Part shown: positions 42,427 through 53,318 of the stretch, piece after piece
Layout: the number at the start of each line of letters is the position of its first letter
Position numbering within the stretch: the stretch's first letter is position 1
Assembly: GCA_018398585.1 (NCBI GenBank)
Contig: JAGTTD010000022.1
Span: 7,975,501-8,039,500 of the forward strand
Source: Simmondsia chinensis
Taxonomy: Eukaryota; Streptophyta; Magnoliopsida; Caryophyllales; Simmondsiaceae
Length of the DNA stretch: 64,000 nucleotides
Reading direction: 5' to 3'
Notes under the pieces: generated by a model
Database searches by the model: none
The model's input: only the letters and a program-made list of their open reading frames with translations
What the model was told of the DNA's origin: nothing
Made by a program: the position numbers and the translations under genes

Positions 42427-45400
42427 CAAAATATAATGAATCTCAATATGACATCTCTATTAAAGGGCGCTAGGTCGTGCATCAACATGGGTGTCACCTG
42501 ATTGAATCCCCGGCTAGTGAAAGGACCATACAGTTAATCGGATCGAAAATGGTAGACTGAGCTTTGAACCATACAACCCATTTAACTAATCGACTATCCA
42601 ATCACGCACTAGGCGTACTCCCCGTACACACCCTACACCTCCCAGATCGATACATTTGTGGCTTCATGTCCTGTACCCTTCGTGAGTGTTTCAGGGCCAA
42701 ACCCTTAGTCAAAAATCACCCCTTTGAAGCGGCCAAACTTCAACACATGCTAAGGTGGACCTCATTGATCATGTCCCTGCGACACGACATTCAATAAGTT
42801 CTAGAACCAAGTCCATTAAGAGCATATGCTCATCCTCTTAGAATCTCTAACACACGTATTAAGCACTTCACACTTGGGATGGTAATTTTCATTTAGTGCT
42901 TGCAGTCACACAGATGACAAGTCTCTCTCAGTGAACCCGAGACCTAGCATCATACTAGGCGTCGAGTTGAGGGCCTATCATGGGCGACTCAAGAATGACA
43001 GGTTTCACACCATCCCTTTAATTATCAAGTCTCTAGCAATATTATCAAACAAGAGATCCACTAGTTTCAGACTTGCATTTTCAAAGTCCATAGTGATTAC
43101 TCAATCTTTCATGAGTTATTTCACTTCGCAATATTTGACACTATTGCGTCCGGACTTTTAGTGATACATCTCACTCTTTCACATTTAAAACACATTTCGC
43201 TATAATAATGAATAGACACAGACAACATTAGCTTGCGCCACAAAGGAGTGTTAAATGCAAGATCCTTTAATTATTATGTTTTTTTACAAGTAGAAACCAG
43301 AGCAATAAACTCCATTATCATAGTGGAATCTCTAACACGTGCTAGTTTCTTGAAATTCAAGGAACAACACCCCCACCGCTTATAACATTTACCAGCTTTT
43401 AAAAGCGTAGTTCTCCTTATGGGATATACAACTGGCATCCACGTATTTTTCTAAATAGAAGAGTATTCATTATTATAACACCATAGCTCGTGGTTATTTT
43501 AGTACCTTATGTACTCCATGCCAGTTACCTTTACTTACATAGCTAGTTATTCACACTGAGCTATCCAACAACAAAGGCTACATCTATCCTTTTCAATTTC
43601 CAATTATGCTATTGGAACGCTTTCATTTGGTTCTAAGTATTTATACCAAATTTCAACATGTAATCAACTTACGTTCATACAATGAATCCACTGTCATTAT
43701 AAGATTATTCATTTACACTTTCCGGATTCATTAACTAAAAAAGAGGGCACATCGCAAGACTTCATAATCTCGTCATAGAATCACAATCTATGACATAACA
43801 ATATTGAACTTTGATATTCATATTATCTCTAGTTCACCCTTCTAGACATATACAAGTCTGATCGCTAGGACTTCTCTTTTCACACTTTTTTTCTACTCTT
43901 TCAAAGTTCTAGAGTCTTTCCAGGGATACACCTTCAAACATGATCTTCCTCAAAACATATTTTAATTCACAGTATCACAATACATCAATCAAAAACAATG
44001 AAAGACTCGAAGTCACTTACTATGTACTCATATACATATATATCTTAGGATGTTCACTCCGCCCATAATTCAGTCACATGAATATTCATGCCATTTATAT
44101 GCATCAAACTTTATGGGTAACAAAGGAGTCATCATAACTCAGTGTTCATATGTTCTTTAAATTTCTCACGTTGATGACTGACAACATCCTAACATGTGAT
44201 CATATCATCACACAAAAATCTTATTCACCATGCAACAATTGCATGAAACTTAGTTTCAACTTGACCTTCTTCACGTTCATTGTATAAATACACTTTATTT
44301 TAACTGACTACTCAATCATCATATACATATGCCCTTAATATGCAAGTAAGCATTACTTCAACCACATTAATCATGATGAGTGATAACACGAATTTTTACA
44401 CGCATGCCAGTTTCCATTGGAACCTTACATCCAATAACTTTGGGAAAACCCCCTGAAGGTTTGTGGTCAGTTATGAATTTATAAACCATCATTTCCAAGT
44501 GCTTTAATACAATTTCTTTCATCATTCTTAATTGTAAACTTTAACGTGAATTTCTTTATATTAGTCATACTAGGGATCAACATATGTAAAAACGCCATAT
44601 TTTTCATGATCCACTAATTCCATTCAAATTCACTCACTTTCATTTAGTCAAATAGGAAGACAGCATTCATTTTCATAAATAATCAAACCGTAGAGTTCGG
44701 CACCACATTATGGTTCATGGATACGTTGGCCTCATAGCCACATCAACATATATGGTTACACAAAATATTTTTATGATGCATCAACTTCAATATGATGAAA
44801 CAATACATCCATTGTTTTACTAACATGCATATGTGCATAAATCACACAACCATATTAATATCCATGCTCTTACTCTCATATCTATGGACATGCACATTTT
44901 AGTTATGTTAACTGACATGCATCATCATTATAACTCCATTATATAAGCATGATTACACTCAATCTTTTCATGATTTTCCAACTCCACTATTTTTCACTCC
45001 TTTATTCCTTAACATCAATTCCGTCAACGAACAATTTGTACAGGAGATTCACTCAATGACTGTCAACACTAGAATGAGTCAACATACCCATTCTTATTAT
45101 GAGCTTATTTCCACATAGTTATTAACAAACGTACATTAAACCTCTATCTAACTATTGTTTAGATTACAAATTCATACAACAATGAATTTACCACACATAA
45201 TGCACAATTTGTACTTTATTCCAACCATTAAAATTCTTTATGAATTATAGTCATGGTTATATGAGGTGCCTGGATCTTTATATCAACAATTTATAACAGA
45301 GCATAATCCAATTCTTATTATTATTAGCAGGATCATTTCAGTACCTGGTTTCAACAAGCACACTTCATAAGGATTTTCCTTATTAGCATTGCCTCGCTAT

Positions 45401-46408
45401 TAGTATTGGCATCGTCTTAGTGTCTGGTTTCAACAACCACCCAAAACATTCATTTTCTTTTATTTAATGCTCAAATCATATATACTAATTTATATCAAGT
45501 ATGTCTTCATAATATAATTTATTATCCATTTAATTCTAGTGCACTTGTTCTTAAATCCATGATGCAAGCCACTACAAAATGGTGCCCGAATTTAAAATGA
45601 TCATGATTTCTTGATTTCATATGTATACTCATCATTGATCAACATTGATGATCTAGGTTGTGTTTCAAATTTTTGAGTCCAGATTTCAAATAGAGGTCTG
45701 TGGTGGAGCGGAAGGCCTAGGACCATAGCCCAACACTGACCTCCACCACTGATCTCCAAAAGGGCTTCGCCCCCCGTGGTATGGACCGTTCCTTTTCTCG
45801 GATCGGGCTATACCTAGTTTTTCTCGGCCTCAAGGATTTACTTTTCAAATCTTAGATATTATTCACTTTTTAATAACATATTAAAACAATGCCTAAACTG
45901 AAAATTAGGAGTTCTTTTTTTGGAATTTCAACCCCACAAGTAAATATACTTTCATGCATAAACAACAATGCATCAACCACTCCTTCTTAGGCGTTATAAA
46001 ACTTCATGATTTTATCCCAAATCAAATGTATAAGATTTCACACAACTTGATTCCTTTAATTGGATGCAAATCAAAAGGCATAAAGGCATTTCACTATTGT
46101 CCTTATACATGCCCAAATTGACCATCATCATGAATTCTTGAATTATGTTATGAAACCATATGCAAAATAGTCAAGTGCATCATCAACAAAGCACAAACAC
46201 AAGTTCTCATTCATCTTAGTGCATCATGGTTCCATGATTTTCAAATTTAAATGACGTACCTTGGTCCACAGCAATTCATACAAAAGATAGATCCAAGAAG
46301 ATGTCACAATTCTCTCCATTCATCATTTTCTCCAATCTCACATGGATCGCCATTAGACCACAAAAAGTGAAAACGCTATTTGAATTAACGAATAGTAAGC
46401 CTTAAAAT
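42427..46408 (-). other. Non-coding interior of the LARD-like element
   Basis: No gene. A block at about 42,440-43,050 is less AT-rich than the rest. A GC-rich island at 45,690-45,840 includes an inverted repeat TGTGGTGGAG / CTCCACCAC (45,699-45,708 and 45,741-45,749) that could form a hairpin. The remainder is AT-rich and featureless. The sequence next to the right LTR is TTTTAAGGCTTACTATTCG on the minus strand, not a recognisable PBS. Confidence 0.6.
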
Positions 46409-47110
46409 TGTTGGTGTAAATCTCACAAATACTTGCAAATTCTTGCAAAAGGGTAACCAGAAGATCTCAGGTGTTGAGGCTATGTAATTACTTTCCTTAA
46501 GGCTTATTTCAGTATACGAAATATCCTCGAGGATACAACAACAACCAAATATGGAGTGAAGACGTGTAAAGGAAGAGATTGACAAAGATGTAGAGAGATT
46601 GATTAAGTTTAACAAACCAAGCACTTGGATTTCACACAAGAACACAAGAACACTTGTAGTTGTTCTTCAAATTCTTTTTCTCATAGATCTTTTGTTCTTC
46701 AAGTCTTATTCACAAGAATGGAATATGAGGAATATATATGTATTACATGAGAAGAGACATCCCTTTAAAAACAAGTAAAAAGGGCCACAACGTTTGGGGA
46801 AAAAACCGCGCGAACTGTCAGAAAATCTGACCTGTGTCGACACACAGTCCCTGTGTGTTGACACACAACATTCTACCGTGTGCTTCTGTAAGGCTGTGTA
46901 TCGACACACAGGCCATGTGTGTCAACACATATCTATTCCCCAGTGGTACTGTTGGATTATGTATCGGCACACATGGCCCATGTGTCGACACACACCCCTA
47001 ATATGTTTCAAACACGTGAACAAATACCGGACTACCTCAAACACATCTTATACATATATAGAACAACGTTTTACATATTTTCCAATTCACATTTTGAAAA
47101 TACATCAAAA
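46409..47110 (-). repeat. 5' LTR of the LARD-like element
   Basis: Direct copy of 41,677-42,411, lacking a short palindrome-rich segment near 46,835. It keeps TGTGTCGACACA-type repeats at 46,830-46,995. Confidence 0.85.
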
Positions 47111-47115
47111 TGGGT

Positions 47116-47334
47116 ATATTGACGTTGATGTGGTCATGTGTTAGGTGCAAAGATGAAGCCTACAACATTATTTCTTTTATGGGATTGTGCATGCTAAGTA
47201 GGGTAATTCCCGTGGTAGGAGAGGAGGTTTGATAATGTGAATAGTATAATCCTTTGCTTGCAGCAATTGTGCTGCTAATATGTTAAACAGGGATGTTATG
47301 TTGAATACATACTCAAAAAGTTAGCATATACATC
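47116..47334. other. Intergenic between elements
   Basis: It continues the sequence interrupted by the LARD-like element. No gene recognised. Confidence 0.5.
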
Positions 47335-47951
47335 CAAGGTTGTTAAAATCGGGATTCCACATAGAATCGGTAGAAGCTTTTAGAATTGAATCGAGAATCA
47401 TATGATTATACTAAATGTATATTATAATTGTTTTTGGTATTAATATCAGTTACATAGTTCAAAAAACTATTAATAAGATCTTTACTTACATGGGTATATA
47501 TAAGAAATAGAATCAAATATGTAAAAATATTATCATGCAACATAGATATTTTATTTTATGCTACAATAATCATGAGAGCTTTTATGATAAATACTATTGA
47601 TTGAACCTTATATTAAGATTAAAACCTAGAACTAAATTTAATTTAAGTTTTTTGAAAGTATATAACACTTAATTAACTTTCTTTTACTTCAAACTAATAA
47701 AACAAGTTTGTTCATAATATATGCTTATTTTCTTACATTTTAACTTTTTACTTGTGTACGTTGGTAGAATTAAGGTAGGATCGGTAGAATCATACAATCG
47801 TATTACAACTGTATCCGTTAATTTCATATAATATTAATGAATCGTAAGATTATACAAAATTAAGATTCTATTTATGATTCTGATCAGTCAAAAATTGTAA
47901 AATCATAGAATCGTAAGTTTCTAATATTTGAATCGAAATTTTAACAACATG

Positions 47952-48568
47952 TGTTTGGATTATGTCTCAAATTGCTTAGGTTTACGGCATGCTATGAGTA
48001 AGTCGACCGATCGGGAGAATCCCTGACCGATCGGGTTTTGGAGCAAGCGTCAATTGGCTGAAGTGAAGCAGCTGATCGATCGGGTCCCATTGATCGATTA
48101 GGATGCCCCCATGCCTGTGTCTATATATAGAGAGCTAGGGTTTCGGTGTTTGACATCTAATTTTAGAGTGAGGCTTCCACATGTCTAAGAGAGAGAGTAC
48201 TATGAGAGTTAAGAGAAAGAGATTGTCATTCTTTTAGAGATCTCGTCAAGAGGAAGTGTCATTGTAATTCTTCCGTTAAGTTCAATAAAGAATCTCCATC
48301 TCCGCCCGTGGTTTTCTCCCCTCTCGATTGTAGAGGTGTTTCCACATAAATACTGTGTGTTTCTTCGTATCTCTTTTACCTTTTGTTTACTTCTCGTTTT
48401 ATGTGAGTTATATTGCTTGAATCGAATTAAGAGATTAGGGTTTATGCTTCCGCATCAAGTATCCATATTACAAATTGGTATTGTGTATACCAGATTTGTC
48501 AAGGTTCGATTTCCCCAACAAATTGATATCAGAGCATATCAAGATTGTTCCAGATTTTTTTACTAACA
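47952..48568 (+). repeat. 5' LTR of copia F
   Basis: U3 carries several CCGATCGGG/GATCGATCGGG motifs (48,003-48,105) upstream of the TATA box in GTCTATATATAGAG (about 48,119-48,131). A CT/GA-rich leader and AATAAAG follow. It ends CTAACA. Confidence 0.88.
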
Positions 48569-48583
48569 ATTGGTATCAGAACC
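48569..48583 (+). other. Primer binding site of copia F
   Basis: ATTGGTATCAGAACC directly after the LTR, the initiator-Met site with one change. Confidence 0.88.
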
Positions 48584-48602
48584 TGCCATTCGATTTGGTA
48601 CT

Positions 48603-49154
48603 ATGACGTCCATAATCAGGTCTGAAGTTAAGAAGTTTGGTGGTCAAGGGAGCTTCAGTTTATGGCAGGTTCGCATTAAGGGCCTTTTGACTCAGAGTGG
48701 CTTGAAGAAAGCTTTAGATGGGAAAGAGAAGAAACCAGAGAATTTGACAGAAGCACAATGGGAGAAGTTAGATAAAAAGGGTCGCACCGCTATTCAGACG
48801 TGTCTTACCAATGACGTTTTGACAGAAGTTCTGGATGTGAAGACCGCTAAGGAGTTGTGGAAGAAATTACGGGATATGTTCTATTTCAAGTCAGTCTCGA
48901 ACAAACTTGCAGTTAAGCATCGGTTGTTCATGTTTTGTATGTCAGAAGGTACGTCACTTAAGAATCATGTTAATGAATTTAATTCAATTATTCAAGAATT
49001 GAAAGAATTGGATGATGCTCCTAAGGATGAAGATCAAGCTATGCTTTTGTTATGTTCACTCTCTACTTTATATAAAGGCTTTGTAGAAAGCATGATTTAT
49101 AGTGATAGGCAATCTATCAAAGTTGATGAAGTTAAGAGAAACCTACTAAGTTAA
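48603..49154 (+). CDS. gag: Copia F gag N-terminal part (UBN2 type)
   Basis: The ATG at 48,603 starts MTSIIRSEVKKFGGQGSFSL. An upstream TTG gives a longer frame, but it lies in the PBS and is not used. The frame is open for 184 codons: FSLWQVRIKGLLTQSGL, ELWKKLRDMFYFKSVSNKL, MLLLCSLSTLYKGFVESMIY, then a stop after KRNLLS. It encodes most of a copia capsid. The zinc-knuckle end continues after a frame change (49,199-49,474) as CNYYHKKGHIKRDC, where the second Cys has become Tyr. Confidence 0.75.
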   Translation: MTSIIRSEVKKFGGQGSFSLWQVRIKGLLTQSGLKKALDGKEKKPENLTEAQWEKLDKKGRTAIQTCLTNDVLTEVLDVKTAKELWKKLRDMFYFKSVSNKLAVKHRLFMFCMSEGTSLKNHVNEFNSIIQELKELDDAPKDEDQAMLLLCSLSTLYKGFVESMIYSDRQSIKVDEVKRNLLS

Positions 49155-49439
49155 GAAAGAGTAGATAAGGAGTTGTCCGACTCCGTTTAGGACTCAGGTT
49201 GTGGTTTATTTGTGAGAGAAGAACTAAGTCTAAAGAATATAATCATAGTGGAAACAAGTTTAAGTCTAGACAGCAAGACCTAACCTGTAATTACTATCAT
49301 AAGAAAGGGCATATTAAGAGAGACTGTGTTACAAGCTTAAGAGAAAACAAGAAGCAGATAACAGGTTTGACCAGAGATCCGCAGAAGCTAGTGTTGTTGA
49401 ATATGAGGATAGAGATATTCTGTCAGTGTCTGAACCTAA

Positions 49440-50148
49440 GTCTAGTTTTAGAGAAAGTTGGATTTTGGATTTAGGTTGCTCATATCATGTTTGTCCCTAT
49501 AGAAGCTGATTCACCACATACGTGTCAATTTAGGGTGGAACTGTTCAGACGGATAACGATGTAGTATGCAAAGTTTTGGGGATAGGAACAATTCGTATTA
49601 AGATGTTCGATGGCACTACTAGGACATTGAGCGACGTTCGTCATGTTCCTAATTCGAAGAACAATCTCATCTCTTTAGGTACTCTTGAGTCTAAAGGATA
49701 TAGGTACATAGCTGAAGGTGGAGTTTTGAAGGTCGTTAAGGATGCATTGACAGTCATGAAAGGCAGAAGGGTAGGTACTCTGTATGAGCTTGTCAGTTCT
49801 ACAGTTGCTAGATCTGTTGCAGTGTCTTCATCATCATCGTTGTTAACAAAACCAAAGATCACAAATTCAAGAAGTTTGAGATTGGATCATTCAGGGGATA
49901 TGGGTCTGTCTGAGCACAGTATAAGGGGCTCTTTGTGTGGTCAGTCTACAGGACTGATATTCTGTGAACAAGGGCTTTATGGAAAGCAGAAAGGTTCTCG
50001 CTTCAAACAATTCCTGACGAGTAGACATGTCACGTTTGACGAGTGTTCATTATTAAATCCACAGAAAATGTCATTAGTTAGTTGTGATTCAAGTCAGGTG
50101 AGTAAGCAAGAGGGAGTTCAGTTTAAGTTAAGCAACACAGTTCAATAG
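49440..50148 (+). pseudogene. pol: Copia F protease-integrase remnant, in-frame deletion
   Basis: Protease start remnants (AHIMF after a broken WILDSGCSYH-type site) precede the open 190-codon frame 49,576-50,148. The open frame carries VLGIGTIRIKMFDGTTRTL-type protease sequence and VRHVPNSKNNLISLGTLES. Pre-integrase LDHSGDMGLSEHSI and LCGQSTG...GKQKGSRFK follow. It then jumps in frame to FLTSRHVTFDECSLLNP, which belongs after the integrase core. About 200 integrase residues are absent, and RT and RNase H are lost after the stop. Confidence 0.75.
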
Positions 50149-50381
50149 CAGGTGGTTGTTTCAGAAGATGTGTCAAGAACCAATCCAGAGAAGAAGAAGA
50201 TTGGCATTATTGATAACCTCTCAGATATGTTTCACTTCAGTGCTGCCCAGTAGAAAGTTCAAGCATCACTCGGATTAGGTTAGGTTTTGTGTTTTGTTAA
50301 GATAACCCCGTGTGCGGGGTGTTTAGTGGAGAAGGTGGAGGAAATTATTTTATGTATATAATTTGAGCTAAGGTGGAGATT

Positions 50382-50934
50382 TGTTAGGATTATGTTTCAA
50401 ATTACTTAATTCAGGTTCAGGGCATGCCGTGAGTAAGCCGATCGATCGACACCCTGATCGATCGGGATCCCCCCCATACCCGCGTCTATATATAGAGAGC
50501 TAGGGTTTCGGTGTTTGACATCCAATTTTAGAGTGAGGTTGCCACACGTCTAAGAGAGAGAGAGTACTGCGAGAGTTAAGAGAAAGTGATTGTAATTCTT
50601 TCAGAGATCTCGTCAAGAGGAAGTGTCGTTGTAATTCTTCCGTTAAGTTTAATAAAGAATCTCCATCTCAGCCCGTGGTTTTCTCCCATCTCGATTGCAG
50701 AAGGGTTTCCACGTAAATACTGTGTGTTTCTTCGTATCTCTTTTACCTTTATTTACTTCTCATTTTGTATGAGTTATATTGCTTGAATCGAATTAAGAGA
50801 TTAGGGCTTACGCTTCCGCATCAAGTATCCATATTACAAATTGGTATCGTGTATACCAGATTTGTCAAGACTTGATTTCCCTAATAAATTGATATCAGAA
50901 CATATCAAGATTGTTCTAGATTTGTTTACTAACA
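50382..50934 (+). repeat. 3' LTR of copia F
   Basis: It matches the 5' LTR but has fewer U3 repeats: two GATCGATCG motifs at 50,440-50,470. TATA in GTCTATATATAGAG. Ends CTAACA. Confidence 0.88.
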
Positions 50935-51111
50935 ACATGTTATACATCAAAAGAGCAATGTATGTTGTTTTTGAGGTTTTCGAGTTGCCGCACTAGCAGC
51001 TAGTAGCTCTGTTTTTCTTTTTAGGAAAATATAACGATTATGTTTTAGAGGAAAATCGGTATTGGCCCTTATTATCCATTCCCAATGTGATATTTACCTC
51101 ATTCTTTTTAG

Positions 51112-51497
51112 CGTTATTTACACTAAGGTCTCTATATTTTACTTATTGTGTTAATTTAGTTCTAGTATTTTTAATTGTATCAATTTAGTTCATCTACAAT
51201 TCATATTTTGTCAATTTAGTTCTATGGTCAAATTAAAATTAAATTAATGTCATAGTTTTTAACGAAATAATCTAATTAGATGGAAGTAACTCACTACAAA
51301 TTCACATGCTAACTCAATTTAATTAAACTCATGGCTAAACCATTAAAAATATCGTTAAAAATTTAACATAATTTTACTTTGAGGACCAAATGGACACATT
51401 ATCATTAGTATCTAGACTAAATTGACACAATTAGAAGTACAAGAATTAAATTGACACAATGAATAAAATATATAAACCATTGACATAAATAACCCTT
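51112..51497. mobile_element. MITE-like inverted repeat, ~385 bp
   Basis: The ends TTATTTACACTAAGGTCTC and, inverted, TTATTTATGTCAATGG continue into long matching arms (TTATTGTGTTAATTTAGTTC against TTCATTGTGTCAATTTAATTC). Non-coding. TSD not resolved. Confidence 0.65.
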
Positions 51498-52248
51498 CTT
51501 TTTACTAGTGCTGAAGTAATAGTAATATAACTATATTCTAAATATTTTTGTCATTGTTGTGCCACGAATAAAAATACACAAATGATAACCCCGTCCTTTT
51601 CAAAATGTAGATAACCCTATCCCTTTCAAAATGTAATGTGTATTTTCAATTTTTTCCAACAATTTACATTGTTTAGAGATTGATGTCCGGAAGGTTGGAT
51701 CACACGATTTAATCGAGTACATAGTACATCTGAAACTAGATAAAAAAATGTTATTAGAGTTGTATTTTCTTATATTTTGTGACTTGGTTCATTTTATGGA
51801 AAAATCCGATAAGGTCATGAGCTGCACTTTTGGCTCTGTTTTTTTTATTTTTGAAAAGAGGCTTGTTATTATTAGAGTAAAAATTATTATTGTCAGAGAA
51901 TTGATGTGACACACAAACAATGAAAGCTATGAAATTGGTTTAAAAACTACGATTTTGTTCTGACAATAATAATTTTGCCCCGACGATAACATTACCCTTT
52001 TAAATCCCAAACATAATTTTAATAGTTCTTTTGATGAAAGGTTGAGTTTTTTGACGCAAAATGAATCTATATCTAAATGATTCTTGTAATTTATGTTTAA
52101 AATTAATTGTAAAAATAAATTAGATGATGCTATAATTTCTAATAATAAATGCATTTATTATTCTTCTTTATTAATTTTGCTAGTTCCTTTTACATTAGAA
52201 TCCCAACGTGACCTTTTCAGCGCATTATATTTTTGCAAGACACCTCGC
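51498..52248. other. Intergenic, no gene seen
   Basis: AT-rich. It holds the downstream region of the minus-strand gene. A short ORF at 51,927-52,154 has no recognisable features. Confidence 0.5.
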
Positions 52249-53202
52249 TTACATTATGATGCATTTTGAGTTATCGTTTTGATACACAAAGTTCTTTGAG
52301 GATTCCAGTTGAGCCTTGGTGGATTCTAGCTCTGAAGTGACCGAATGATGCTGTTTCCGGACCTTTTGCAGCTCTTCTTTTGTGTCTTGATATTCATTGC
52401 TCAAGCTGAGTAGTTGGTCCTCAAGCTTTGATACCTTTGTGTTTGAAGACTTTAACTGAGCCTTGGTGGTTTCTAATTCAGAATTGGCTGAAAAATATTG
52501 ATCACGTACTTTTTGTAGCTCTACTTCATTGTCTTCACACTCGCTCTTTAAAGAGGACAGCTCTTCCCCTAGATCTTTTAGCACCTCATTTGTTGACTCC
52601 AGCTCAGCCTTAGCGCTCACTAACTCAGAATTAACTGAAGAAAGTTGATCATTCATCTTCTTTAAATCTGCTTCCATGTCTTTTCTTTCCTTCGTAAAAG
52701 TTGAAAGCTGCCCTTCAAGCTCTTTTACCCCTTTCTTCGAGGATTCTAACGCAGCCCTAGAAGAGAATACCTCAGCCTCAGCAGTTGAAAGTCGATCGTT
52801 CAATTGATTTATCTCCTTTTCCTTCTCATCTACTCGCTTTTTCAAGTTGTCATTCACGGAGTTTGGTATAATGACTCCAAATGGTGACCAATCAAAGATA
52901 ACATTGTGCCTTGATCTATAGGAGCCCTTCCCAGCTACAAGGAAATAACAAGCCCCATCACAGTTAACATGAACGATCCCCACTTTTGGTCTTAAAATAA
53001 GTGAATCATGCAACCTTTGTAGTAAAGATTCTCCAATCTCAGCTCCATAGACCATCAACTTATCCTTTCTTAGGTCTATAGTACGAACTACTCTTCTACT
53101 GTCCTCTTTATCAATTTGAACCATCCGATAAACGAACTTATTTTCATAAAATTGGGGAGTGATAAATAGGTTGGGAGTTTCCTCCAAGTTATAAATTGCC
53201 AT
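52249..53202 (-). CDS. Coiled-coil protein with CaaX end, unrecognised
   Basis: An intact 317-residue, single-exon frame. Residues 1-113 are a globular-looking domain rich in aromatic and charged residues (FITPQFYENKFVYRM, RTIDLRKDKLMVYG, NVIFDWSPFGVIIP) that I do not recognise. Residues 114-300 are a Glu/Lys/Ser-rich coiled coil. From 145 it consists of three 49-residue repeats (145-193, 194-242, 243-291) and a partial fourth, each with LESSK-, ELQKVR- and NSE-like positions; 49 is seven heptads. The C-terminus is NSKCIIM, a CaaX box expected to be farnesylated, so membrane attachment is likely (inference). No signal peptide or membrane segment. The ATG at 53,202 follows a plausible leader and TATA box. 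No transposon similarity seen. Confidence 0.75.
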   Translation of the reverse strand: MAIYNLEETPNLFITPQFYENKFVYRMVQIDKEDSRRVVRTIDLRKDKLMVYGAEIGESLLQRLHDSLILRPKVGIVHVNCDGACYFLVAGKGSYRSRHNVIFDWSPFGVIIPNSVNDNLKKRVDEKEKEINQLNDRLSTAEAEVFSSRAALESSKKGVKELEGQLSTFTKERKDMEADLKKMNDQLSSVNSELVSAKAELESTNEVLKDLGEELSSLKSECEDNEVELQKVRDQYFSANSELETTKAQLKSSNTKVSKLEDQLLSLSNEYQDTKEELQKVRKQHHSVTSELESTKAQLESSKNFVYQNDNSKCIIM

Positions 53203-53310
53203 TTCTTAGAGAATGAGAGAAAATATATGGAGAACCTATAAATCAATACATAGAAAAAAAATGGAGAAGAGGATGATTTGGTTTCTCTGGGTGGGATCAA
53301 ACTCCATTAT

Positions 53311-53318
53311 ATAGACCA
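53311..53318 (-). promoter_or_regulatory. TATA box of the coiled-coil gene
   Basis: The minus strand reads CTATATAATGG about 110 bases upstream of the ATG, followed by an A/T/C-rich leader without upstream ATGs in a good context. The spacing suits a plant promoter with a leader of about 80 bases. Confidence 0.55.

Larger units (their letters stand above)
41677..47110 (-). mobile_element. Non-coding LTR element (LARD-like), 5.4 kb
   Basis: Two direct repeats of about 735 and 702 bases (41,677-42,411 and 46,409-47,110), TGTTG...CAACA ends (right copy decayed to AAAA), and a perfect 5-base TSD tgggt (41,672-41,676 and 47,111-47,115) define it. A PPT next to the left LTR sets the minus orientation. 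The 4-kb interior has no ORF above about 80 codons and no gag or pol similarity that I can see, which fits a large retrotransposon derivative that depends on a partner's enzymes. I found no standard tRNA-Met PBS. Confidence 0.8.
47952..50934 (+). mobile_element. Copia element F, internally deleted, ~3 kb
   Basis: LTRs 47,952-48,568 and 50,382-50,934 (TGTTWGG...CTAACA), PBS, PPT (AAGGTGGAGAT before 50,382) and the perfect 5-base TSD acatg (47,947-47,951 and 50,935-50,939). It encodes gag and part of protease/integrase. The integrase core, RT and RNase H are missing. It would need another element's enzymes to move. Confidence 0.9.
47335..50940. mobile_element. hAT-like element, split by copia F
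   Basis: The 8-base TSD tatacatc (47,327-47,334 and 50,941-50,948) brackets ends that share GTTGTTAAAAT in inverted order (CAAGGTTGTTAAAATC and, on the minus strand, ACATGTTGTTAAAATT). Without copia F the element is about 620 bases, AT-rich and non-coding. A related copy lies at about 54,097-55,245. Confidence 0.7.

Noticed and set aside
52428..52613. 61-codon plus-strand ORF within the coiled-coil gene
   Set aside because: Shadow of the minus-strand repeats.
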